Assembly: GCA_942159475.1 (NCBI GenBank)
Contig: OW804094.1
Location: forward strand, 49,038,966-49,102,965
Length of the DNA: 64,000 nt
Source: Sthenelais limicola
Lineage: Eukaryota; Annelida; Polychaeta; Phyllodocida; Sigalionidae
Reading direction: 5' to 3'
Shown one piece after another: positions 1-9,555 of this stretch. The notes under the pieces were generated by a model. That model did not search any database. It saw nothing but the letters and a program-made list of their open reading frames with translations, and was not told the origin of the DNA. Position 1 is the stretch's first letter. Each line of letters begins with the position of its first letter. The position numbers and the translations under genes were made by a program.

Positions 1-119
1 ACATCACGAAAATTGAATAACTCAATGAATATAACTTTGTATGACAAACATAGATGAAACATGTATTCATGTAAACATAAACTAGGCTATGCCGAGTCAC
101 TGTCAGTATCAGCCCTATT

Positions 120-1655
120 CTAGTCACTGTCAGTGTCACTCTGAATGGGCAAAATGCGGCGGAATTTCTTCATTGGAGGAGCCAGCATTTGTTGGCTTGT
201 GGTGATGGCATTGTCCTTGCTTATTTGGGGCTTGTCCCCATATATTATCTGTATAGTACCATTGCCAGCATTAGTGATGTTGAAGATGGGTTGAGCATTC
301 TCCACACTGGACTTTGCACTGGATTGAAGGGCTGGCATGACAGCTCTAGCTGCTGCTGCCGGCATGACAGCTCTAGGCCCTGCTGCCGACATGACAGCTC
401 TAGGGCTCTCCGCATGCTGGACAGCAAGGGATCTCCCACCAGGTAAGATGTTTTCCTTTGTTTTACCACTGCTATCATTTAAGACAGAACCCATAGCTCG
501 TTGCTGGTGTATGTTTAAGGAACTGTAGTTATTCAAGCTAGCAACATTCTTATGCCCACTCAGCTGTGCAACCGCATTTGGGGGAACCCCTGCTTCAAGT
601 AATCTGGAGCAGCAAGTCTTTCGCACCGAGTGATTAGTGACACGCCGATCCTCTGATAGCCCTCCTCTTTTGGCTATTGCCTTCATGAAATTGCTAATAG
701 AATTTACCCCTAATGGTTGGTTTTTGAACCACACATTGTCACTAGCCAGTCTCCTGTAGTTTGTTTGCAAAAAAAAGGGACTTTCAGGCTGTTTAGTAAT
801 TTCAGGCCGTCTTGCAATAAATTCTGCTATCAACCGAATGGGGCATCGTTCTATTCGGTTCACATTTGGGAAAATCTTTGGTTGAAATTGACGCACATTT
901 CCTGAGCAAGCCCCCGTCCTTGTTTTTGTGACTTTTTCAGTCCACTCATAATAAACTGCTCCTTTCTCATCTACCTTCTTTTCCAAATCCCCAAATGATA
1001 ACTGTCTGGATTCATGTATGCCCCGGAATCCTAAACTTTTTGCCACCAAAAACCAGACAGTCTGTTGTAAAACGTCAGGTTCATTTGATCCTAACCCTCC
1101 ATTGACCCACAGCAAATCCTCATCCTCTTCAGACAATGCCTCTGATTTATTTCTTTTGTTGCCTAAACCTAGTGCTTTAAGCTGTTTCCTTCTTGTTTCC
1201 AACACTTTTCGTGAGGTCTTGAAGTTATCACCTGAGATTATGTTGCCAGCATAGTTACAATCCCTCAGGTACCGATCAACACCTCTGTGCATTGCTGTCA
1301 AACTATCTGGCTCATAATCAGAGTTGTCCACCTTTTTTACAACCATGATCCATTTGCCTAGCAAAGCATCTAATTCTTCCACTTGGAACTCCTCAATTTG
1401 CTTTCCTTGGAAGCCTTCATCAGCTAGAAACTCATTGAACTTTCGCACTGAGAATGAGGTCTTTCTCTCAGTGTTTTTATTTTTAGCACTGTCCACATAA
1501 CGTTTTAAGTCTTTCACACTGTTCACAAAGTATTCTTGTGGCTCTTCCTCCAATAAAGGATCAAATCCGATATCAAAATCAACTCCAAAATCGTTTTGAT
1601 CCATGTTTCTTTCTGTTTTTAACAGATATTTGACTTTTGTTCCAGATGAATTCAA
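120..1655 (-). CDS. Crypton-like tyrosine recombinase (DUF3504 type)
   Basis: One uninterrupted frame of 511 codons. The C-terminal half has the tyrosine-recombinase catalytic set: an arginine in the FRGIHESRQL block near residue 215, a lysine in EWTEKVTKTR, the H-x-x-R box NHSVRKTCCSRLLEAG near residue 345, then LSGHKN and the candidate nucleophile in NNYSSL. The N-terminal half (roughly 45-160) resembles the SAM-like core-binding region. This arrangement is known from Crypton DNA transposons and from host genes derived from them (KIAA1958 and ZMYM families). The tail after residue 400 is low-complexity, with a threefold repeat around RAVMPAA. Start: the first Met is at 1655, but MDQNDFGVDF 17 codons later is an equally good start. 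No zinc finger or second domain is visible. It is intact, so it is either a recently active element or a domesticated gene; the sequence alone cannot say which. Confidence 0.85.
   Translation of the reverse strand: MNSSGTKVKYLLKTERNMDQNDFGVDFDIGFDPLLEEEPQEYFVNSVKDLKRYVDSAKNKNTERKTSFSVRKFNEFLADEGFQGKQIEEFQVEELDALLGKWIMVVKKVDNSDYEPDSLTAMHRGVDRYLRDCNYAGNIISGDNFKTSRKVLETRRKQLKALGLGNKRNKSEALSEEDEDLLWVNGGLGSNEPDVLQQTVWFLVAKSLGFRGIHESRQLSFGDLEKKVDEKGAVYYEWTEKVTKTRTGACSGNVRQFQPKIFPNVNRIERCPIRLIAEFIARRPEITKQPESPFFLQTNYRRLASDNVWFKNQPLGVNSISNFMKAIAKRGGLSEDRRVTNHSVRKTCCSRLLEAGVPPNAVAQLSGHKNVASLNNYSSLNIHQQRAMGSVLNDSSGKTKENILPGGRSLAVQHAESPRAVMSAAGPRAVMPAAAARAVMPALQSSAKSSVENAQPIFNITNAGNGTIQIIYGDKPQISKDNAITTSQQMLAPPMKKFRRILPIQSDTDSD
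370..450. repeat. short coding tandem repeat in recombinase tail
   Basis: The block CATGACAGCTCTAG recurs three times between about 330 and 410 at spacings of about 30 bases. It encodes the RAV-M-(S/P)-A-A repeats of the recombinase C-terminus on the minus strand. Confidence 0.6.
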
Positions 1656-2174
1656 GCTCGGAGTTCCAAGCAGACGACAACAATATGATCATGTGACTGT
1701 ATCAACCAATGGGAGCCTTTGTTACTAGCCCCATCTTTCACGCGTGGATTTCTTGATACATTACCACACGCACTCCCGCCCATAGAAACAGCATGTGGTA
1801 CATACATCAACGTGGAGTAAAGGTTGTGTCTCCACTCACAATTAAAAGGTAAAAAGCATCTATATAAATGTGGTAAAACAATAAAAATTAAGTAAACCCT
1901 GTCATCTAAGAATATCACGGGTAAAGTCTATTCCCTGGAACATATATATACAATAGTTAATGCTCTATCAAAAATGCAAATTCTGAACAAAACATCCAGT
2001 AAAAACCTATTTCAGAAAACAGCTGGAAAATAATCCACCTTAACCCCCAACTTAATCCTATCATATCACACACAATAATTTCAGAATCCATTCACATATC
2101 TTTTTGTTTTCTGTTTCTTATTTGTCATATAAATCAGGTATTTTTATTGTATTACTTTAACAATATACACCAAC
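1656..2174. other. intergenic stretch upstream of the recombinase
   Basis: No supported gene. It probably holds the 5' flank or promoter of the minus-strand recombinase. I see no TATA box or terminal repeats I could defend. Confidence 0.4.
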
Positions 2175-2271
2175 AAGATGAAAACATTCCTATAAAGAGA
2201 TCTTGTAAATAAATCACTTTGAAAAATACAAATTTTGCGACTTGTGGCTCATTTTCATGGAACACATCACA
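2175..2271 (+). mobile_element. MITE family M, 5'-truncated copy
   Basis: Matches the right end of family M (see 55790-56170): a block like AAACATTCCTATAAAGAG, then TTTTGCGACTTGTGGCTC and a terminus ending in AACACATCACA followed by TA. Confidence 0.75.
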
Positions 2272-2481
2272 TATGAGTTGACTACTTCAATGCATACAAT
2301 TAAAAATGAATGTAGTTATTGACCCAGTGCAACTTGTTCAAGTACTTTTACTTTTATATCAAAATAAGAATCATGCAACATTCAGTATAAGAAACAGATG
2401 TCTGCATATATAGTTGATTCTTTAGATGTTGACCACGACCAAAATGCACAGATTTCGTTGACCTCACCGAGCAGATGTTTA

Positions 2482-2855
2482 TGTCATGTGTTACAGGAAA
2501 ATGAGTCACAAGTCACAAACAATGGATTTTGAGATTATATTTGAACAGATAAAACAAGCGGATTCTAATGATCATAAATCATAAACATGATATTTTTATT
2601 TTCGAAAAAAAAGTTTGCAATATTTCTGGGTGGGCAATTACCAATACAATCTCTAAATACACGCCATAGGATGACCTTCAGAACGCAAGGATATATTTAA
2701 TACATTGTCCTGCAAATTAGTGCATTGATTATGCAACATAGCAGTGCTAAATCTTCCAAAAATTAGAACATTCCATTAAGGATATCTTGTGAATAAATGA
2801 CTTTGGAAAATATCATTTTTGTAACTTCTGACTCATTTTCCTGAAGCACATCACA
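2482..2855 (+). mobile_element. MITE family M, full-length copy
   Basis: Starts TGTCATGTGTTACAGG and ends in CACATCACA, bounded on both sides by TA. The internal landmarks of the family (TTTGCAATATTTCTGGG, GGATGACCTT, GTGAATAAATGACTTTG) occur in the usual order. Confidence 0.85.
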
Positions 2856-3043
2856 TATAATTGTGAGAAAGCACAGGAAACGAGGTGCTACTTGTGCCCA
2901 GTAGACATGTCAAGCCCTGTGCGATTCCATTTCCTGGCCCCCGTACAGTTAAATGGCCCCCGTCAATATCGGTCTCGCCACAAGAGTATGGTACACAGCG
3001 GGGGCTGTAAAAGTTGGGGAATGAAAGACGCTGGGCGGTCAGG

Positions 3044-3236
3044 TAGTTTTAGGTGAGAGGAGTGCATTTTTACGAATGGAAAAATAATTTGGTGGTAAAT
3101 TCCATTGCAATTAATTATTGAAATTGATCAAAATTAATTAAAATTTTAGTTTTAGGTGAGAGGGGTACATGGAAAATAATTTGGTGGTTATTTTTATCGA
3201 AATTAATTATTGAAATTGATCAAAATAGATAAAAAA
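3044..3236. repeat. two-unit tandem duplication
   Basis: Two units that start TAGTTTTAGGTGAGAGG (about 3044 and 3148) and both end in AATTATTGAAATTGATCAAAA. They differ by small indels. Confidence 0.6.
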
Positions 3237-3605
3237 AAATGAGTTCAGCTAATTAACTCATATAGTCATATAGTCCTGGCTTCACTTATCATCACTCTCC
3301 AGCGCCCGTCTTCTCTCGACCAACATAACTTTAATGTCTTGTATTACATATAACAGCAGCTGAATATTGGTATATTCAGTCCTAAAAGTTGTAATATAAG
3401 TAAATTTGGTAAGATATTTTTTTGTCCCAACACCGGAGCGCAAATATACTCTCAATTTCAGCGTCATGTCAGGCAGGCCCTGCAGCCTTGGTTCCATTGC
3501 CACGCTACTACTCCCGTTTCTTTGGTTCCGCTACTTCAGAAGTAATGGGAAGTAATAGGGAGTAGCCGTTAAAATCATGTTGCTCCCGCTTCTAAAAGTA
3601 GCGCT

Positions 3606-3769
3606 AGAGCGGGGAGGGACAGGGGGAGAGGGACGAAGGGGGCAGGGGGGTGAAGGGGGCCACATGGGAGAGGTAAACAAAGGGGGGCAGGGGACGAAGG
3701 AAGGCTGTAGGAGGGGGACAAAGAAAGGGGGCAGGGAGGACAAAGTGTGTGTGTGTGGGGGGGGGGGGT
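3606..3769. repeat. G-rich simple sequence ending in (TG)n and poly-G
   Basis: Purine-rich low-complexity DNA with runs of G, then alternating TG and a long G run. The apparent reading frames across it come from composition, not coding. Confidence 0.7.
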
Positions 3770-3780
3770 GTAACAAGACC

Positions 3781-4099
3781 CACTTTCTTGGAGGGGGTTA
3801 GTCGCTTTTACTCAAACAAATCCAAAATGGCCACCGCGGCCAGGCGCGCGGTGCATTAGTTGTCAAGCTGTAAATGCTGTAAATAAGGCGAAAAAAAGCA
3901 AAAATTTTGGGTATCAATGCCGGTTAGGCCTAGTCAACTCTAGATAGAAACCAATACTAACTATAACCCTAACCCTAACCTTAAATTGGTGGTCCTAAGT
4001 CAGTGAACAAACAATAACAAATCAATGTGCAAAATGAGGCGCCGCTAGCCGGGTTTGAGCGTGTTTGAGTAAAAGCGACTAACCGCCTCCAAGAAAGTG
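3781..4099. mobile_element. 319-bp MITE with about 38-bp inverted termini
   Basis: The left end CACTTTCTTGGAGG continues into GTTAGTCGCTTTTACTC. The right end is its inverse: GAGTAAAAGCGACTAAC, then CCTCCAAGAAAGTG. No reading frame and no clear target duplication. The interior holds three telomere-like AACCCT units (about 3964-3982). Confidence 0.8.
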
Positions 4100-4102
4100 A
4101 TA

Positions 4103-4190
4103 TTAGCGGGGGGGGGGGGGGGGGGGTAGGGGGAGGCGGAGGGTAAAGCTATTGATAAAGTTAGTGGGGGAGGGGGGGGGGGGCGGTATT
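4103..4190. repeat. poly-G tracts
   Basis: Two long G runs separated by about 40 bases directly after the MITE at 3781-4099. Simple sequence. Confidence 0.6.
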
Positions 4191-4609
4191 TGAGTAGCTA
4201 ATTGCGGTGTAGGCATAGACTAGAGTGGGAAAAATGGAAAATTGTTATTTCTGCACACAAACAATAGATTTACATATGTCCCCTTTAACAATTATTGTGG
4301 TAAAGTCAGGCTTAAATACTCTTCAGGGGGATGGGTTGAGTGGAGTGGGGGATAGATACAGGCAGAACCCGTGGGGGGATCGTTTACACAGATGAAAGGA
4401 GCACATTTTGGCTCACATTTTCTTTTATATTTGCTTTTTCTTGCATCACCCGGCCTGGAAACTACATTTTATAAATTCCTTCCCGTGATACATGGGCGGG
4501 GACGGGGGGGGGGGCTTAATTTAATTGGTTCCTTGATTCACCACAACCACAGGTTCATGATGGCTCCATATTCTGAGACATCTTACAGCTGACTGTTAAT
4601 TTATAGTGT

Positions 4610-5365
4610 TTATTTTAAGTCATGGTGCTGGCAATAATAGACCAATCCGACATCTTTCACGATTCCCATATGACAAACTTTACCCATAAGCTTCAAATAA
4701 TCCAAAACAAAATACTAAGGACTATCTATAATCTGCCAACGAGAACCAATGTAGGTGGTCTGCATGTGTCTAAAGGTATTCTTCCTCTAAAGCACAGAAG
4801 AAGGCTTCATATCCTTCAAGCGGGTCACCGTCTGGCGCAAATTCCAGGATATTTAGACTTACGTGCTATTAACACGAGAAACTTTGCGATAGGAAGGAAA
4901 ACATTAAAACAAAAAATACCAAAATCTGAGCAAGTTTCATCGCATACCCTACTCCTGGAATGTGCTCCCGACAAGATTATCGATACAACCATGGTCAAGA
5001 TTAGAGCAAAAACAACTTACATCTGGAATGACAATAATTTTATTGACTGACTTCTGACAAACCAATACCACTGTAGCCTATAGCATCTATGGAAATTAAT
5101 ATAAAAAATTCCAGCTGTAGAGAGTGCACAAATTAATCATATATTGTACTGCACGCCGATACCCATTATAATTATAATTGTAAGAAACTCGAGACTGATC
5201 AATAGCAGCGAGCCGTTTCCAGTCATTGACGGAAACAGTATTGTTCACTGCTACACTACTGTAATGAACCAGAGAAGACTGGCAAACATCCCACTCTGCT
5301 GGAGAATTGTCTTAAAAGATTGCAATAAAACCGTTTAAATACAAAAAAATACAAATACAAATACA
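4610..5365 (+). mobile_element. 3' end of a truncated non-LTR retrotransposon
   Basis: A 142-codon frame (4622-5050) resembles the region C-terminal to the reverse transcriptase in Jockey/CR1-type LINEs: LQIIQNKILRTIYNLPTR, then a helical KHRRRLHILQAGHRLA block. No RT or endonuclease domain remains, so it is a 5'-truncated insertion. After the stop there is about 290 bases of 3' UTR, ending in a short AATAC repeat (about 5339-5365) that could be the element's 3' tail. No function is expected. Confidence 0.6.
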
Positions 5366-6043
5366 GCTGCACTGTCAGCTAACATCGATAAAAAAACAAA
5401 GGATTTTCAACTTTTTGTTCATCTATAAGTCATTTTACGAAGCATTTGGGATGACTTTTACATGAGAATAATTATTCAAAGTTAAATTAAAGTTAACATT
5501 TTATACAATATCATATCATCTTGTGTGATAAAAAAACAGAAAACGTTTTCGTTCCCGGCAAACACAAGGCCAGCAGGATAGCGCAGCCAATTAGGAAACC
5601 TCAGCGGCCTGAATGCAGGCGCTGTCTACCACTGCGTGCACCACTCTTGGCCGCTGTGCTGTCCCCCCACCCCTGTGACTGAAAAGCATGCACGCTCTTT
5701 TGTATTAAAACGTTTACGCGGCCGGAACGCACTGCATTGCTTACTATTTTATGACCTAGCTACCCCTGCTACCCGCTGTTTTGATTTAAATCATTAGCGC
5801 GGCCAGAACGCTCTGTGCTGATGAGTATGGGTGTCACAGTGGTGAGTCTAAAGTGGCAGATATATAGTTGTTTATGTCAGGGTACATGTTGTTCATTATT
5901 GTCCGTTTTCTGGTTTGTTTGTTGGTTATGTAACAATGACATATGAAAGATAAATATTAAATAAATGCATGAAATATAATATATATATTACTGTATTTAT
6001 ACTATACCAATATCTCTTTGCTGATATGATTTATACAGAAATG
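5366..6043. other. intergenic stretch
   Basis: No gene recognised. Two similar short blocks (around GCGGCCGGAACGC at 5718 and GCGCGGCCAGAACGC at 5800) suggest an old local duplication. Confidence 0.4.
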
Positions 6044-6765
6044 AAGCTGAAAACTGTTCTAGATGGCTGACAAGATGTTCTATATTACATCCAAAATACC
6101 AATAATTTCCATAACTAAGATAAGATGAGATAAGAAAATCTTTTATTTGTCTAACTTAATAGGAGATACAATGTGAAACAACAAAAGGGTCTACATGCCT
6201 ATATGAAAATTTAATTCGATTTCTGCCGGCAGTTACCTTTAATTTTGGGAGCCTTTTGAATATTTAACCTAGGCTTTGAAATAGAAATATATATTAATCG
6301 AGTAAATGAGGGGGGTCAGACGGACCTACGATAAACAAGTAATATTTAAGACATTCAATAATGTTTTCTGCTTTGGATATACTTCCAAGAGGTTGGATAA
6401 AATTAACGTAACATGAGACGATAATAATTATAATTAATATTATTGTCAGTACTGTATACTTGGAATATGACCATTCGTTGAGGTCCTGCTGTCTGCGTTG
6501 GATATACTTCCAAGAGGCTGGATGAATTTAAACATGATATGGGATGATAGTAATTATTATTAATCAATTTTTAATATGCTACATATATATGGAATATGAC
6601 CATTCGTTAAGTATCCCCATACTGGAATACTTTATTGGATGGTCGGTGATTTTACTCTGTACGAGGCAGGATGAGTGAGATTTGCAATGGGTGTATGCCT
6701 CATTGCATTACAAGTATTAAGAATGACATTACTTGATATAATCCATCTAGAACAGTTTTCAGCTT
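6044..6765. mobile_element. 722-bp non-autonomous element with exact 23-bp inverted termini
   Basis: The left end begins AAGCTGAAAACTGTTC and continues to CTAGATGG. Bases 6743-6765 are the exact reverse complement. The interior holds a direct repeat of about 130 bases marked by TGGATATACTTCCAAGAGG (about 6374 and 6500) and GAATATGACCATTCGTT (about 6464 and 6593). No reading frame. No target duplication that I can fix. Confidence 0.65.
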
Positions 6766-7654
6766 ATATATGCAACACACTCATGTTAAAATCTGGCTCA
6801 TCTTGCCAGAGGGTTAGTCTGACTTGTTGCCACCAGGTGGCATCGTGATGTACCGGTTCGCATTATCAAATTCTATTTTTTTCAGCACCCCAAATTATCA
6901 TTATTTTTGCACATAAATATTCTCCATCCATCGTGGTTTTAAAAACATTATACTGAGCTTATTTCTTAAATGTTTCTGTTTGTTGTTGCAAAGCTCATTA
7001 TTAAAGTCTGTATTGTAACACCCCCAATATTGTTTATGTGAAAGTGTGAGGTGGCTTGGGCGACTCTAACTTTACATCACAAACAAATTCACACACAACT
7101 GTTCCTAGGCATAAGTCTGTTTGACATTTGTCTCATTGGCTCAGGAAAGTGTAAATGAGCAGCAAAAATGACATGATGAACCAGGTAGGTATATATACTA
7201 AATATTTAGTAGTTATACCTTCCTTAATAAACTGATGAGATGCCAAATAAAAAGAATAGAATAGTACAATATAATCCATCCAAAATTATGAAATCTCTTC
7301 TAAGCTACCATTCAAACATTTCTGGGTGCAACAGGAGGAACGAAACATGCATTTAAAGAAAACTTTTTTAAAAAATTTCCGCGGCAAAACACGCGGCAAT
7401 GTGCGGCCGTACTCCCTCTACCATTCTGCCTACCTGGTCGGGCGTTCACGCCTAACATTGGCTGCAGTTCTATATATAGCAAAGCTTAACAAGGCTCGCA
7501 TCGGCAACGCGCGGGACAGCCGCGCGAACGTTTCAATACCAAATATGATTTGCGCACACCGGGTTACTGCTTATTTTGGTAAAACTAATGAATAAAACCA
7601 GGAAGAGCTTTAATCTACACCATCATTTTGATTCAATATTACTGAAGTACAAAT
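6766..7654. other. intergenic stretch
   Basis: No supported gene. A GC-rich island (about 7370-7570) carries an open frame of 89 codons with no recognisable domain; I do not call it a gene. Confidence 0.4.
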
Positions 7655-8444
7655 GGTGATGTGTTAGAGAAAAATGAGTCACACGGCAGAATTGTTATTT
7701 TTCAAAATGATGTATTCACAAGATGTCTTTGTGAGAATGTTTTCATGTTTGTGATGCTTAACGCCTGTTGGCGTACATGCATGCATGTACTAAATTTCAG
7801 GACTGTGTAGTAAATATATTCATTCATTTAGAAGGTCATGTTACAGAGTATGTTTAGTTACTTTACTAGTAGAGATCTGAGTGTTCGATGGCAGTACTAA
7901 GCTTGTATATATTACGACGCTTGCTAGGGAATAAAGAGATGACAAGTGGAATAGGTTTGGCCTGAACAGCCAGAAGCTGTTTAATAATCAAATATCCCAA
8001 TCGATATCCACAAATACATAACATATTAACAATATCACGGCAGTAATAGTTGAAGAATAAGGTAAGTACAAAGACAATATCAGACATTGTGAAAAACACA
8101 GCATAAAGTTCAAATTTTCCGCGAAAATCGTGCGGGGTGTTGCCTGCTAGGCGAGTGGAGCGAGAGTGGCCCGTTAAGAATCATTGAGGTGGGTGTGTCG
8201 CGCTGAGCTAGACGGTGATTGGCTGGCGCAGCGATGACGACATAGAGAGGCGTGGTCGCTCAAGCTGAGTGACTATGACGTCAGACGGAATCCCTTAGCA
8301 AAGGGGGCGTGTCAATATAAGCACTGCGGATGCAGCTTCACATTTATTTTCGGCAGAAATGGTTTTCGCACGGGGACACAACTCGTACAGTTCTTGCGAC
8401 GGTACCCTTGCGACTTGTTTCTCATTTCCCTGTAACACATCACA
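7655..8444 (-). mobile_element. MITE family M copy with its centre replaced
   Basis: Both ends of family M are present in reverse orientation: GTGATGTGTTAGAG near 7656, and TGTAACACATCACA ending at 8444. The family homology stops near 7871 (TTACTTTACTAGTAG) and resumes near 8408. About 530 bases of unrelated DNA lie between, including the promoter-like block at 8209-8361. Confidence 0.65.
8209..8361 (+). promoter_or_regulatory. promoter-like block (CCAAT, CRE, TATA)
   Basis: A GC-rich patch in AT-rich surroundings holds, in order, GTGATTGGCTGG (CCAAT-like), the palindrome TGACGTCA at 8276-8283, and ATATAAG at 8315-8321. An ATG follows at 8359 in the context GCAGAAATGG. The spacing fits an RNA polymerase II core promoter. 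No gene downstream could be established; the frame from that ATG runs about 53 codons into MITE sequence. Confidence 0.35.
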
Positions 8445-9283
8445 AATGGTAGTAGGAGATGCTGGTATCTCATCAAATCATATCCATATAGGCATTCCGC
8501 CCTGTCAATTGATCTGAATTCCGAAGTAGATGATTTTTACGCCTATAGTTCCTTTTGTTGTGCCTCTCACATCCTCTCCTCCCCAGATCATAATAGCTCA
8601 ACGAATTCAGCAGAATAGTCGCAGATAAGGCAAAAATCTGTAAAATTGACGAAAGTTTCCGATTAAGTCTAGACAGATTTCTGTCAATAGTTCAGATTTC
8701 CTATTGCGAAATCTTGGATCAAACTGATTTTGATACAGATTAAGTGCCCTCTAAATATCATTGAGTGAACTTGAGTCGCACTTCAGACAACCATTCTCTT
8801 TCTTAATTTGCCTTCTTAAGATTGATGACTTCTGTAAACTTAGAGAACTAAAGAATTTGCCATAGTGAATCCATATTTTCCGGGAAATTTGCATTGGTAT
8901 GAAAAGCGAGGACATGCATTGATATAACTTTGAGGCTTACTTTCATTGCTTTCTATGCATTTATTGCATTCCAAATCAATTCTTGCGATTGACTAGCACT
9001 GGGGTCAGTTTTTTTAAGTGTGCTAAATTAAAATATTTCCGCATTTTGGGTTGTATCTCCACTAATAAGTCATCAATATCTATCACGTTTGTGTCATTGC
9101 ATTCAGCTTAACGAGTTATTTATTTCAGTGTATACATTTGTGTATACAATTCCAACTATTTTGCTCCTAATAGTGGACAAACGTAGTTTTGCTCACACTG
9201 TTCAGGCAAACTATAGACAAAATGAAACTTCCAGCAGTATGCCATTAATAATGAATGTTTACCATGTCCTCTTTCATTCATAT
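8445..9283. other. intergenic stretch
   Basis: AT-rich sequence with no gene or repeat that I recognise. Confidence 0.4.
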
Positions 9284-9555
9284 TTTTTTTTTATTAGGAG
9301 TGTTTATCAGTCAATATACATAAATAACAATGTGGTACAAACATAAAGACAATCAAATAGATAAGCAGATAGTATACTGAACCAGTAGGAAATAGCCTCA
9401 GTCTTAGTCTAGCTAAGTCTGGTAAGTTGGCCATTACCTAATAGGCCTTGACTTTTTTCATGTAGCTGTATAGAGAAAGGAAGGAACTAACTAAGGACGA
9501 GAGAATGCTAAGGTGATGGATGAAGTGATGAGAGATAGGAGCACATTAATTAAAA

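Noticed and set aside
3531..3801. Overlapping frames on both strands in G-rich DNA
   Set aside because: Simple-sequence composition.
3955..3990. Telomere
   Set aside because: Only three degenerate units, internal to a MITE.
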